The notes: a model not told the origin generated them from the sequence alone. Shown: positions 1 through 8,052, counted from the first letter of the stretch. The stretch is 64,000 nt of DNA from Bacillota bacterium (GCA_023398495.1 JAEWSG010000244.1:16694-80693), one strand, 5' to 3'. A program made the numbers and translations.

Positions 1-2
1 TA

Positions 3-452
3 AGTTTATTTAATAATGCATTAAAAGTCATAATTAATAATGTTGATTGCAAAGTACTGCATTTTTTAAATAGCCAAATATTAATAAGTCCAATTGACTT
101 TATAGATAGGATTAGTCAGGGAGATCATCTTGCCGGAGCCTTAAATGTCCGTTTATTTAATATTCAAAATTCTGAAGATATGTTAATGGATACTTTAGGA
201 CTTCATACATTTGGATTACCTGATATTCAATGTCACTTTAAAGAACTAGATCCAAACGAGATTGCCAGAGTTATTTACAACGCCGGATACTATATCTTTG
301 ATAAGGGTGATATTATCGATGACGGCAATACAATCCAAGGCATAAAAGAAAACGATAAGTGGAAATGTCAACATGAAGAATCATTAGTTGAACCTAATAG
401 AATTGTATTAGATATTAACCCAGGTTCACAGTATGCAGCAGGTGGAAGGTAA
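3..452 (+). CDS. C-terminal part of a DUF4261-like protein (5' end outside window)
   Basis: The frame is open from the first bases, so the gene starts left of the window; 149 codons are visible. The C-terminal half carries a DTLGLHTFGLPDIQ-type stretch, then residues describing a YYIFD/DGNTI segment and an ending rich in EPNRIVLDINPG. This pattern resembles the DUF4261 family as I remember it; its function is unknown. The stop is followed about 20 bases later by the operator-like palindrome of the next operon, so it is probably a separate transcript. An internal ATG at 180 exists, but the clearly continuous frame upstream argues against it being the start. Confidence 0.6.
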   Translation, partial: SLFNNALKVIINNVDCKVLHFLNSQILISPIDFIDRISQGDHLAGALNVRLFNIQNSEDMLMDTLGLHTFGLPDIQCHFKELDPNEIARVIYNAGYYIFDKGDIIDDGNTIQGIKENDKWKCQHEESLVEPNRIVLDINPGSQYAAGGR

Positions 453-473
453 TATCAATTATTGAGATTGAAT

Positions 474-496
474 TCAGCAAATATAATTTGCTAAAC
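474..496. promoter_or_regulatory. Operator-like palindrome, copy 1 (upstream of hydrolase operon)
   Basis: Arms AGCAAA (476-481) and TTTGCT (487-492) flank the spacer TATAA. The same core with the same TATAA spacer recurs at 4123-4145. The right arm contains the TTGCTA taken here as the -35 box of the hydrolase operon, so a bound protein would block or modulate that promoter. A partial copy (TTAGCAAAA) lies at 522-530. The response regulator with an XRE-type HTH encoded in this operon is the obvious candidate ligand; this is inference. Confidence 0.6.
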
Positions 497-517
497 AATT
501 CATTTATAATGTATAAT
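488..517 (+). promoter_or_regulatory. Probable promoter of hydrolase-kinase-regulator operon
   Basis: TTGCTA (488-493) and TATAAT (512-517) are separated by 18 bases. The -35 box overlaps the right arm of the palindrome at 476-492. The first start codon (GTG at 549) follows about 31 bases downstream with AAAGGAG just before it. Confidence 0.5.
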
Positions 518-548
518 ATCCTTAGCAAAACAGCAAAGGAGTTAGAAT

Positions 549-1517
549 GTGAACAGGATATTATGCAAGATAATTGATTATTATGCCATGTGCAATATAC
601 ATAGAGTAAAAAGTAGAAAACCTCACTTTTTTGACGATCATAATATCGAATTGGACTTTAATGGCTTTTGGACTACCCCAAAATTACCGGATACAAGGTT
701 TACAGCAAGTTCTACGTCCGGAAACTATGAAATCGGGAAGTATACATTCAGAAGCTTAATAAATGATAAGTATGAAAAAAACAATGTATGCTTTGGTGAA
801 TATTACAATACAAAAAAGAACAGTAAATCCGTTAGCGTAATTTTAGTACACGGATGGCGTTCTGATAATAACAGCTACATGCGAGACATTTATTTAAAAT
901 CATTCATGGAAAAAGGATATAATTTTTATACATATACTTTGCCTTACCACTTTGAGCGATCACCAGAGAATTCATATAATGGTGAGTATATGATCAGTGC
1001 TAATGTTAAAAGAACATTGGCATCTATAAACCAATCCGTTACAGATTTGAGGGCTTTAATCATTTATCTAAAGCATCACCAAAAAGATAAAGTAATTGTT
1101 ATAGGAAATAGTCTTGGTGGATTAGTAACGAATATGACAGCGACCTTGGAAAAAAATATAGATATTTTAATTTCAATATTTTATGCAAACAGCTTACCCT
1201 TTTCAGTCTGGAACACAATTGTTGGTAAGTATGTCAAAAAGGATTTTGTGGAAAATAGCACTATGCAGTACGAAGAACTTGAAAAGAAGTGGAGTTTAAT
1301 TACTCCAAGTAATTTTAAACCTGCGATTTCAAAAGAAAATATATTACTCATTTCCGGTGAACATGATTTATTTGTTCTGGAAGAAGACACTAAGAGTTTA
1401 TGGGAAGCATGGAATAAACCAAAAAGATTATTATACAAATGTGGCCATGCAGGTATAGTATTCAACAAAAAAGATATTTTGAATGATTCGATGGATTTTA
1501 TTGATAAGAGGTTATAA
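549..1517 (+). CDS. Alpha/beta-fold hydrolase of a signalling operon
   Basis: A 322-residue cytoplasmic-looking protein with the alpha/beta hydrolase landmarks: oxyanion-region HGW (101-103), nucleophile elbow GNSLGG (Ser188), SGEHD (probable acid Asp273) and CGHAG (probable His300). It has no signal peptide or obvious membrane segment. The N-terminal ~90 residues are not recognised. The start is GTG with AAAGGAG 7 bases upstream. The stop is 3 bases before the histidine kinase start, so the genes are surely co-transcribed. The substrate is unknown. Sitting ahead of a membrane sensor kinase, it could make, modify or destroy a small signal, but nothing in the sequence proves this. Confidence 0.8.
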   Translation: MNRILCKIIDYYAMCNIHRVKSRKPHFFDDHNIELDFNGFWTTPKLPDTRFTASSTSGNYEIGKYTFRSLINDKYEKNNVCFGEYYNTKKNSKSVSVILVHGWRSDNNSYMRDIYLKSFMEKGYNFYTYTLPYHFERSPENSYNGEYMISANVKRTLASINQSVTDLRALIIYLKHHQKDKVIVIGNSLGGLVTNMTATLEKNIDILISIFYANSLPFSVWNTIVGKYVKKDFVENSTMQYEELEKKWSLITPSNFKPAISKENILLISGEHDLFVLEEDTKSLWEAWNKPKRLLYKCGHAGIVFNKKDILNDSMDFIDKRL

Positions 1518-1520
1518 TTT

Positions 1521-3338
1521 ATGCAATTTTTATTGCCAGGTTTGGCTTTATGGTTAGTTGGTATAATACTTTTATGTACAGATTATCGAAGAGAATTACT
1601 TCGATGGGCTGCTGCATTGTCAATCTCATCTGGATTTGGCTATATGGCAATTTTATATAAAATCAGTATCCATACAAATATTATTATCTGCGGCTATGAG
1701 CTAGATCTGTTAGTTCAAGGAATAATGTATACTTTTTCTCATCATATACCTCCAATTTCTTTATTGATGCTTGGAATAACATACTCAAGGGTCTTTAATG
1801 AAAAATGGGATAAGTACAGAAAACCATTAACAATGCTGCTATCAATACCGGTTTTATTGATGTACTTTCTCATTCCAATATATCCTGATTTTGCACACAG
1901 CAGACAACCTGAATCTTGGAAATATTATCTTATCCTTTCTTTATGGGTCGTACCTTACGCAACAATAGGTAATTATCTCCTGTGGTACGGATATAGAAAA
2001 GAAAAAAATTTATCAATAAAGAAACAAATGCTGCTTACTTTTATAGTTATATCTCCAGTAACAACATATGGTTTATTTTCTAATTATGTTGTCCGCATTT
2101 TCGCTATGCATGACTTTTGGAGATATAACTTATTTTTTGTTATTCCCTCGGTAGCTCTAATTATATTTTTTGGAGCAAGATATGGAGTTTTAGGATACAG
2201 GCTAAAATATGAAAAACACTATGTGCCTATTGAAAGGGTCTTTGACAGTTCATCTGATAGCTTCATCATTATTAACGATAAGAACGATATTGTTGAAATC
2301 AATAAAACTTTCATAAGCAATTTTGGTAGCATAAGTAAAGATAATAATCTAAACTTTATATTAGATACTAATGAATTGTTAAGTAAATGCAAAGACAAAA
2401 TAAATAAAAGTTTGTATGAAGCAAAAAGTACGTTAAAGGTTATTACCTTTGAGGAGTATTTTTATGAAATTGATAAGTACTTCCAATTTGAAATCACCCC
2501 CGTTACATTTGACAATGCATATGCTTCCACACTAATATTACTTAAGGATATAACTGAACATAAAAAAAACATAAAACTTATTGAGGAGAATCAATCCCAA
2601 ATCATTGAAAATGCCCGACTTGAATCCCTTGGCAACCTTATTGGCTCTATTGCTCATAATCTAAAAACACCTTTGATGTCAAGTTCCTTAGCACTAAACC
2701 TTATTGATAAATATGTCGATAAGCTTCAAAATGTACAAATTAGTAGCCAATGTTCACCGACAGAATCAGAAGCAATAGTTGCTGAAATTAAGCAATGGGA
2801 AGGCCATATAAAAGATTATCTGATCTACATGAATGATGTAATTGGAACAGTTAAAGGCCAAATCAACGTAGAAGGTAAGGCTGGAGATAAGTTCAGTATA
2901 TCCGAACTGACAAACCGTATTGATATCCTTATGAAAGATGAATTAAAAAAGAATAATTGTATTCTTAATTACAATGTTTTGGTTTATAATAAGAGTATTA
3001 AAATAAGTGGTTCTATTAGTTATATGCTTCAAGTACTTAATATACTTATTTCCAATGCTATTGATTCTTATGAAGGAAATAGAGGCATTATAGAATTAAT
3101 TATAGAAGAACTTAAAGACAATATTACTATTAAAGTTAAAGATTTCGGTAAAGGTATTCCTGAAATTATTAAGGATAAGATTTTTAGCCAAATGGTAACA
3201 ACAAAAGGAAAAGATGGTTCCGGCCTTGGTTTGTATATATCGAAATCTATAATTAAAACAAAATTCAAAGGAAGCATTAGTTTTGAAAGTACTCAATCTG
3301 GAAGTGAGTTTATTATAATAATACCTATGGAGGCTTAA
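1521..3338 (+). CDS. Sensor histidine kinase with N-terminal multi-TM region and PAS domain
   Basis: 605 residues. About seven hydrophobic segments fill residues 1-225 and resemble the 7TM input region of histidine kinases. A PAS-like domain follows (~235-345), then the H box SIAHNLKTPL (His379), N box (Asn512), G1 DFGKGIP (541-547) and G2 GSGLGL (566-571). All catalytic boxes are present, so it should be an active kinase. The H box (AHNLKTP) differs slightly from the usual SHELRTP. An AAGAGG motif precedes the ATG, and the response regulator gene begins 2 bases after the stop. The signal is unknown; a hydrophobic ligand read by the 7TM region, perhaps processed by the upstream hydrolase, is a guess. 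Confidence 0.9.
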   Translation: MQFLLPGLALWLVGIILLCTDYRRELLRWAAALSISSGFGYMAILYKISIHTNIIICGYELDLLVQGIMYTFSHHIPPISLLMLGITYSRVFNEKWDKYRKPLTMLLSIPVLLMYFLIPIYPDFAHSRQPESWKYYLILSLWVVPYATIGNYLLWYGYRKEKNLSIKKQMLLTFIVISPVTTYGLFSNYVVRIFAMHDFWRYNLFFVIPSVALIIFFGARYGVLGYRLKYEKHYVPIERVFDSSSDSFIIINDKNDIVEINKTFISNFGSISKDNNLNFILDTNELLSKCKDKINKSLYEAKSTLKVITFEEYFYEIDKYFQFEITPVTFDNAYASTLILLKDITEHKKNIKLIEENQSQIIENARLESLGNLIGSIAHNLKTPLMSSSLALNLIDKYVDKLQNVQISSQCSPTESEAIVAEIKQWEGHIKDYLIYMNDVIGTVKGQINVEGKAGDKFSISELTNRIDILMKDELKKNNCILNYNVLVYNKSIKISGSISYMLQVLNILISNAIDSYEGNRGIIELIIEELKDNITIKVKDFGKGIPEIIKDKIFSQMVTTKGKDGSGLGLYISKSIIKTKFKGSISFESTQSGSEFIIIIPMEA

Positions 3339-3340
3339 TC

Positions 3341-3967
3341 GTGGATGCAAAAACAAGGATATTAATAGTAGATGATGATGAGGTATTTGTAAAAATGCTT
3401 AAAGCATACTTAAATGAATACCCTATTGATGGTATAAACCTAGCTGTAGATGGTATAACATCATCTTCAGAAGCTATTGAGCATATTAAAGAGCAAAAAT
3501 ATGACCTGCTCATATTAGACTATCTTATAGATGATATGAATGGAAAACAAGTTGTAGAAAACATTCGAAAATTTGACAGTAACATAAATATAATTATACT
3601 AACAGGTCACAGTGATCAGCTTCCAGGAAAAGAAGCACTAAAGTACATGGATATACAATCCTATATAGAAAAAACTCCACTTATCGAAGATAAAATCTTT
3701 ATACAAATCATGAGCATAATAAAGTCTATACAACATACAAAAAACTCAAATAAGCCAATTGAATTTGCTTCAATGTTAAAACATTTAAGGGAATTACATA
3801 ATGTATCCCAAGGTGAGTTAGCCGAGTATTGCGGCGTAAAGAGGCAGCAAATCAGCAATTATGAGATAGGTCAGAGCAAACCATCTATTGATATCGCTGA
3901 GAAAATAGCTGATTATTTTGATATTAGCTTAGATTTTTTAATGTGTAGAACCAAAAAGAAAAAGTAA
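3341..3967 (+). CDS. Response regulator with XRE/Cro-type HTH output domain
   Basis: 208 residues. An N-terminal receiver domain has the acidic pocket DDD (11-13), phospho-acceptor Asp60 in LILDYL, Thr88 in ILTGH and the later Lys in YIEKT. After a linker comes an XRE-family helix-turn-helix (~145-205: LRELHNVSQGELAEYCGVKRQQISNYE, split here only for description) of the Cro/repressor type. Response regulators normally carry winged-helix, LuxR or Fis outputs; a phage-repressor-like output is uncommon. The start is GTG with GGAGG 7 bases upstream, inside the end of the kinase gene. Palindromes before this operon and before the xis-int region are its likely targets. Confidence 0.88.
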   Translation: MDAKTRILIVDDDEVFVKMLKAYLNEYPIDGINLAVDGITSSSEAIEHIKEQKYDLLILDYLIDDMNGKQVVENIRKFDSNINIIILTGHSDQLPGKEALKYMDIQSYIEKTPLIEDKIFIQIMSIIKSIQHTKNSNKPIEFASMLKHLRELHNVSQGELAEYCGVKRQQISNYEIGQSKPSIDIAEKIADYFDISLDFLMCRTKKKK

Positions 3968-4023
3968 AAAAAAGTGTAAAATAAGATTTGCTAATTTTTT
4001 ATAACATTGCTTAGATATTAAAC

Positions 4024-4070
4024 GAGAGTTGTCGATATCAATAGATATTTCGGTATATTCTCTTTTTTTA
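4024..4070 (+). terminator. Probable terminator of the signalling operon
   Basis: An imperfect hairpin (GAGAG...GATATCAATAGATAT...TTCTC) ends in a run of seven or more T. It lies 55 bases after the response regulator stop and before the promoter of the next unit. Confidence 0.55.
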
Positions 4071-4084
4071 TCTAGTTCCTAAAA

Positions 4085-4114
4085 TTGACCACGCAATTAA
4101 AATTGGCATATACT
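4085..4114 (+). promoter_or_regulatory. Probable promoter of RNA-xis-int transcript
   Basis: TTGACC (4085-4090) and TATACT (4109-4114) are separated by 18 bases. The predicted start point (~4121) falls at the left edge of the perfect palindrome 4123-4145, the classic position of a repressor site. Confidence 0.45.
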
Positions 4115-4122
4115 AATAGCAA

Positions 4123-4145
4123 CTTAGCAAGTATAACTTGCTAAG
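4123..4145. promoter_or_regulatory. Operator-like palindrome, copy 2 (upstream of xis-int)
   Basis: Perfect 9-base arms CTTAGCAAG / CTTGCTAAG with the 5-base spacer TATAA. It shares core and spacer with the palindrome at 476-492. A second, overlapping perfect 14-base palindrome AGTTGTATACAACT follows at 4144-4157. Confidence 0.65.
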
Positions 4146-4164
4146 TTGTATACAACTAAATAGC

Positions 4165-4510
4165 GAAGTGCTTTGGATACGTTGATCCAAACAAAAGGGA
4201 ACACGCCATGACCTCATATGAGTGAGCGGTGCTATAATAAAATGTAAAGTCACCTCAAGTTTTATCAGATACTTCTCGCTGGGTTAGGCATGGCACAAGT
4301 TGCGGAGCTAATTCAGATTTCTACGAGCCGGCATGAGAAACCGGAGGAATAAATCCCTATGAGCAATTACAAATTGCTGTCCAAAGCATTCCTGGGGGTG
4401 GGACGTGAAAAGAGCATACCTGACGCGGCGGCCGAATGAACGCAGAACTAATCTTAAATCTGAAAATTCACTGTATGCCCGGTTGGGGAACCGGGCGTAC
4501 AGTTATATAT
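4165..4510 (+). ncRNA. Candidate structured RNA / long leader between operator and excisionase
   Basis: About 350 bases with no coding frame but many nested complementary segments: TTTGGAT/ATCCAAA (4172-4178 with 4185-4191), AGCAATT/AATTGCT with a 3-base loop (4362-4368 with 4372-4378), a long-range 9-base pairing TTCAGATTT/AAATCTGAA (4312-4320 with 4456-4464), and a 14-pair GC-rich hairpin with a GGGG loop (4471-4484 with 4489-4502, one G-T pair). The base composition is clearly richer in GC than its surroundings. Short stretches (GTGC near 4230, TGAACGCA near 4436 and CTAAT after it) faintly recall domain I of group II introns, but no reverse transcriptase and no domain V are visible. The identity is unknown. 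Confidence 0.5.
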
Positions 4511-4539
4511 AAAATACTATTGAAAGTGAGGTACCTTCA

Positions 4540-4716
4540 ATGGAAAAACTAGTTTACACAGTTAATGAAACAGCACAAATTTTAAATATTGGAATGAACA
4601 AGGCATATGAACTAATTCAGCAAAAACAAATACCCAATGTAAGAGTGGGAAGAAAAATCTTAATCCCTAAGCAGGCACTGGAAAAATGGCTAATATCTGC
4701 TGGTGACAAAGTATGA
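4540..4716 (+). CDS. xis: Excisionase-type helix-turn-helix protein
   Basis: A 58-residue protein beginning MEKLVYTVNETAQILNIG, a MerR-like/excisionase winged HTH (DNA-binding domain of the 'excisionase family' type), followed by GRKILIPKQALEKWL, the typical wing and end of this family. A GTGAGGT-like ribosome site lies ~9 bases before the ATG. Its stop overlaps the integrase start (ATGA, 4713-4716), so translation is coupled. It is expected to bind the element ends and steer the integrase toward excision. It was too short to appear among long frames but is fully supported by sequence and context. Confidence 0.85.
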   Translation: MEKLVYTVNETAQILNIGMNKAYELIQQKQIPNVRVGRKILIPKQALEKWLISAGDKV

Positions 4717-5885
4717 AAGGTTGTATCTTTAAAAGAGGCAAAAAGTATTCCGTTGTTGTAGAACTTGGAAGAGATAATAATGGGAAAAGAATTCAGAAAT
4801 GGTTTGCAGGATATAAAACAAAGAAAGAGGCAGAAAAAGCCTTAGTTTCAATACTAAACCAAATAGAAACAAACACATTTATAAATCCTGAAAAAATAAC
4901 TTTAGCTGAATACTTAAGACAATGGATGAGTGATTATGTTGAACCAAATTTAGCTCCAAAAACTATTGATGGTTATAAAGTTAATATTGACGGACATATA
5001 ATTCCCTCAATCGGAAATATACCTCTTCAAAAACTACAACCTATACATATACAGCAGTTTTATAAGTCTAAGCTTGAAAATGGAAGATTAGACGGTAAAG
5101 GTGGCCTTTCTGCAAAATCAGTTTTATATATTCATAGAGTTTTAAGGAAGGCGTTATCAAATGCTTTAAAAATACAACTTGTACCTAGAAATGTCGCTGA
5201 TGCGGTAGAACTACCTAAGGCAAAAAACTATTATGCCAAGTTTCTAAACGAAAAAGAGGTAAAAAAACTCCTGGACGCATTTAAAGGCACTGAAATTTAC
5301 ATTCCTGTTCTGCTCGCTGCATGTTTGGGGCTTAGGCGTGGTGAAGCTTTAGGTCTACAGTGGAAAGATATTGACTTTGAAAATAAAACAATAAGTGTTG
5401 TTCGGTCGCTTCTTCCATCAAAAGGCAATCCAATATTCCATGAACCAAAAACTAAAACCAGCCGAAGGAATGTTGTTGTATCAGATTCAATTATCTGTGA
5501 ATTGGAAAAGCATAAAAATGAGCAGTATAGATTTCGAAAGCTTCTTGGTAATGCTTATAAGGATTTTGACCTTATAACATGTTTAAATGATGGCACTCCA
5601 ATTAATCCCGCCTCATTTAGCCATACGTTTTCTAGAACTCTAAAAAAACACAATTTAACCCATATTAGATTCCATGACCTGAGACATTCGAATGCAACTT
5701 TAATGCTAAAACACAATATATCTCCAAAAGTTGCTGCTGAAAGATTAGGACATTCAAAGATAAATATAACTTTAGATTTATACTCTCACGTTTTAAAAGA
5801 AATGCAGGAAGAAGCAGCAAATAAAATTGATAATGCTATTTTTAATTTTGATAAAGAAAAGGAAAACAAAGACGATAATGATTAA
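4713..5885 (+). CDS. int: Tyrosine recombinase (site-specific integrase)
   Basis: 390 residues with the three-part layout of ICE/phage integrases: an AP2-like arm-binding domain (~1-55, RGKKYSVVVELGRD), a SAM-like core-binding domain (~60-165), and a catalytic domain (~175-375). Catalytic residues are visible: Arg208 in LGLRRGEALG, Lys in EPKTKTSRR (~246), HDLRH (His321, Arg324), His347 in RLGHSK and nucleophile Tyr357 in DLYSHV. The gene overlaps xis by 4 bases and ends 86 bases from the 3' end of tRNA-Ser, the presumed attachment site. All catalytic residues are present, so the element may still be mobile. Confidence 0.95.
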   Translation: MKGCIFKRGKKYSVVVELGRDNNGKRIQKWFAGYKTKKEAEKALVSILNQIETNTFINPEKITLAEYLRQWMSDYVEPNLAPKTIDGYKVNIDGHIIPSIGNIPLQKLQPIHIQQFYKSKLENGRLDGKGGLSAKSVLYIHRVLRKALSNALKIQLVPRNVADAVELPKAKNYYAKFLNEKEVKKLLDAFKGTEIYIPVLLAACLGLRRGEALGLQWKDIDFENKTISVVRSLLPSKGNPIFHEPKTKTSRRNVVVSDSIICELEKHKNEQYRFRKLLGNAYKDFDLITCLNDGTPINPASFSHTFSRTLKKHNLTHIRFHDLRHSNATLMLKHNISPKVAAERLGHSKINITLDLYSHVLKEMQEEAANKIDNAIFNFDKEKENKDDND

Positions 5886-5928
5886 AAATTTCGAGTGTTT
5901 GCAAAATGTTTGCAAAATGGCTACCATA

Positions 5929-5970
5929 AAAAATTAAGACCTTTACTCAAACTCGTAAAAGCCTTAATTT
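5929..5970 (-). terminator. Terminator of tRNA-Ser (probably bidirectional)
   Basis: AATTAAG-type arms (5931 onward) pair with CTTAATT near 5963-5969 through GTAAAAG/CTTTAC. The minus-strand transcript then reads into an A/T-rich TTTTTT run. It sits directly behind the tRNA 3' end and also behind the integrase. Confidence 0.6.
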
Positions 5971-6061
5971 TGGCGGAGAGAGAGGGATTCGAACCCTCGG
6001 ACGCTTTAACACGTCACACGATTTCCAGTCGTGCGCCTTAGACCAGCTCAGCCATCTCTCC
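5971..6061 (-). tRNA. tRNA-Ser (anticodon GGA)
   Basis: Read on the minus strand, a 7-base acceptor stem GGAGAGA/TCTCTCC, D-arm, anticodon loop CTGGAAA (anticodon GGA) on stem CACGA/TCGTG, a long variable arm typical of class II tRNAs, a T-arm with GGTTCGAATCC, discriminator G and an encoded CCA are all present in 91 bases. The 3' end is intact and faces the integrase, identifying it as the attachment site of the element to its left. Confidence 0.97.
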
Positions 6062-6161
6062 ATAAAAATATATTAAATTTGAACCGCTTTAATATTGTAC
6101 AACAGATACTACCGCTTGTCAACGATATAAATCACTTAATTGAAGGGATATTTTCCCACAT

Positions 6162-7727
6162 TTATTGTGAAATATCCGGGTCCATAGTTATGGCTTTTCG
6201 ATATTCCTCAATTTCCCCATTGAGAGTGTTACTGTTTCTCTCAATTATTGCGATATACTCCTTTAAAAGCAATGCTGTTTCACTTTGCTGATTATCTGCA
6301 ACAAACTTCCTGTAACTGTTCAGTAGTTCTTCATCAATCTTGTTTGTACCGTAATCAAAGGCAGGTTTATTATCATAGCCAAAGAGATATGCATGCAGGC
6401 AAAACTGGTATTCGCTCATCATCTCAGCTTCCTTAATAGAACTAGGATACTTACCGAAGTAGCTTTCTATTGTGCTTAAATTTTCTGCAAGTTCGTTCCA
6501 TGATATTGAATAATCAGTGTCTGAAGCAGTAATACGTTTTGATTCAGCAGCCTTATAAACAATAAAATCTTTTATTTCACCCTGTAAGTATTGCGAGTAC
6601 TTCTCTAGCACTTGATAATTTTGTACAGGTATAAATGATCCTTCCACACATATAATACTGTAGCCCCCGTCCAAAATCTCCCTGACAAGAGACCTGGCTT
6701 TTTCATCTTTAATGTCTTCAACTCTGTTTTGATCAAAGTTATATTCAAAAACTTTAATCAGTTCACTTTGAATACCTTCCTCCATTAAACTTTCCTCATA
6801 AATGTCTAAAAATCTGGCTTGTATTTCTTCAAAGTTCAAAATCATTGTCGTAGCTTCTTCACTATTGACGTTCGCAATCTTTTCATCAATAAAAGACAAG
6901 GCCTCGAGAGGCCTTGTATCTTCATCTATAATGTTATTATATTCATTCATTGATGTACTTGCAGGTTCCTTTTCCCAGATCTTTTTGTCCTTCACATTAT
7001 CTTTTATTTCATCATAAGGTATTTCAAATTCTAAAGGACCGATATCAGCTGTAGTATAAGGTATCGTCTGGAAATATAATACCAGGCTGTTTTCCCTGAT
7101 GTAAAAACCTTGTGTCTCTTCTAAAGCTGTTATTTCTTTTACAAGTGTCTTCCCAGAATCTTTAACCTTTTTTGTAAGAATTGGATTGAGCTTGTCCTTT
7201 TTCTTAACCAAATCTGTCAAATCATACTGAGTTCCATTTCTCAAGTTAAAGTTTATTGATTCAAAATATTCATCCGGTTCTTCCAGTTGTAAAATGTAGT
7301 TTTCAAGAATGAGCTTAATACTAAGTGTGTATTTTGACCTGAATGCAACTTCATAGGAAACATTCATAACTTGCTCTACCTCTACTTTACCTGCATCACC
7401 TGTTGTTCCCTCTGTCATATCTCCCATCAACAAAGCAACTTCTTTATATTTTGCGATTCTTCCGGTTATTGCCTCGTTTATTCTTTTTTCAAGCTCCTGA
7501 TCAAACATACCTGAGACTTTAGGATACTTAATAATTGATTCCAACCCTTCTTTGGTATTGTCTTCCATCACTTCATCAATAACATAATTGTTATTAAGTT
7601 TTGACTCATCAATTACTAAAGGTGATGGTGCGGGTGTCGCATTAGGATCTTTGTTTTCCTTCTTTGTGTCTGAGCAGCCACTAAATACAAATGTCAACAA
7701 TAATAAAGCAATTACAAGTCTTTTCAT
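6162..7727 (-). CDS. Lipoprotein with DUF4163/DUF3298 (RsiV-like) region
   Basis: 521 residues. The signal peptide MKRLVIALLLLTFVFSGC ends in the lipobox FSGC (Cys18), followed by a low-complexity Lys/Asn/Pro linker. Residues ~45-260 look like the DUF4163/DUF3298 pair found in RsiV-type anti-sigma factors and related lipoproteins; there is no transmembrane anti-sigma part, so this is not an RsiV itself. The C-terminal ~250 residues are helical and unrecognised. The start is fixed by TAGGAGGT 6 bases before the ATG. It is transcribed alone, divergently from the LacI-family gene. The protein is anchored outside the membrane; its function is unknown. Confidence 0.75.
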   Translation of the reverse strand: MKRLVIALLLLTFVFSGCSDTKKENKDPNATPAPSPLVIDESKLNNNYVIDEVMEDNTKEGLESIIKYPKVSGMFDQELEKRINEAITGRIAKYKEVALLMGDMTEGTTGDAGKVEVEQVMNVSYEVAFRSKYTLSIKLILENYILQLEEPDEYFESINFNLRNGTQYDLTDLVKKKDKLNPILTKKVKDSGKTLVKEITALEETQGFYIRENSLVLYFQTIPYTTADIGPLEFEIPYDEIKDNVKDKKIWEKEPASTSMNEYNNIIDEDTRPLEALSFIDEKIANVNSEEATTMILNFEEIQARFLDIYEESLMEEGIQSELIKVFEYNFDQNRVEDIKDEKARSLVREILDGGYSIICVEGSFIPVQNYQVLEKYSQYLQGEIKDFIVYKAAESKRITASDTDYSISWNELAENLSTIESYFGKYPSSIKEAEMMSEYQFCLHAYLFGYDNKPAFDYGTNKIDEELLNSYRKFVADNQQSETALLLKEYIAIIERNSNTLNGEIEEYRKAITMDPDISQ

Positions 7728-8052
7728 TAATCTACCTCCTAATTAAAATAAGCTTTCTAAATGGTCAAAAAAATACTTTTCAACCACCTCCCTGTTGAAA
7801 TAGTTATAATAAAGCACAGGATTCACTTTTTACATATAATAATATTATGCCATAATATTGCCCCTGTGGCAAAACAATTCTTAAGTCTTTTAGTGCAATA
7901 ATATGTAATATTTTTCGTGATTTTCCGTTAAGCTTTGAAATTTAAGCAATCTTATAACCGTTAAGCGTACAAATCACAAAAATAATATTACACACCTTTT
8001 TAAAGTTATGATATAATTTTATATTATGACCTTATCTTAATTGGAGGAAATT
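7728..8052. other. Divergent intergenic region, lipoprotein / LacI-family regulator
   Basis: 325 bases with no coding frame. It must contain the promoters of both flanking genes; TATAAT-like sequences near 8011-8016 precede the regulator. No convincing LacI-type palindrome was found. Confidence 0.4.

Larger units (their letters stand above)
1..5971. mobile_element. Right end of an integrative element inserted at the 3' end of tRNA-Ser
   Basis: A tyrosine integrase and an overlapping excisionase lie immediately next to the 3' end of an intact tRNA-Ser gene, the usual layout for elements that integrate by tRNA 3'-end recombination. The boundary is therefore placed at the tRNA 3' end (5971). 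Everything to the left, including the hydrolase-kinase-regulator operon and the truncated first gene, is inferred to be cargo. The left end, the second attachment site and any conjugation or phage genes are outside the window, so the element type (ICE, prophage or genomic island) cannot be decided. Confidence 0.7.

Noticed and set aside
4165..4510. Complete group II intron
   Set aside because: No reverse transcriptase frame, no domain V hairpin, and too short; kept only as an alternative for the structured RNA.
8041..8052. TTG start giving a 349-residue LacI-family protein
   Set aside because: That codon overlaps the GGAGG ribosome site of the ATG at 8053.
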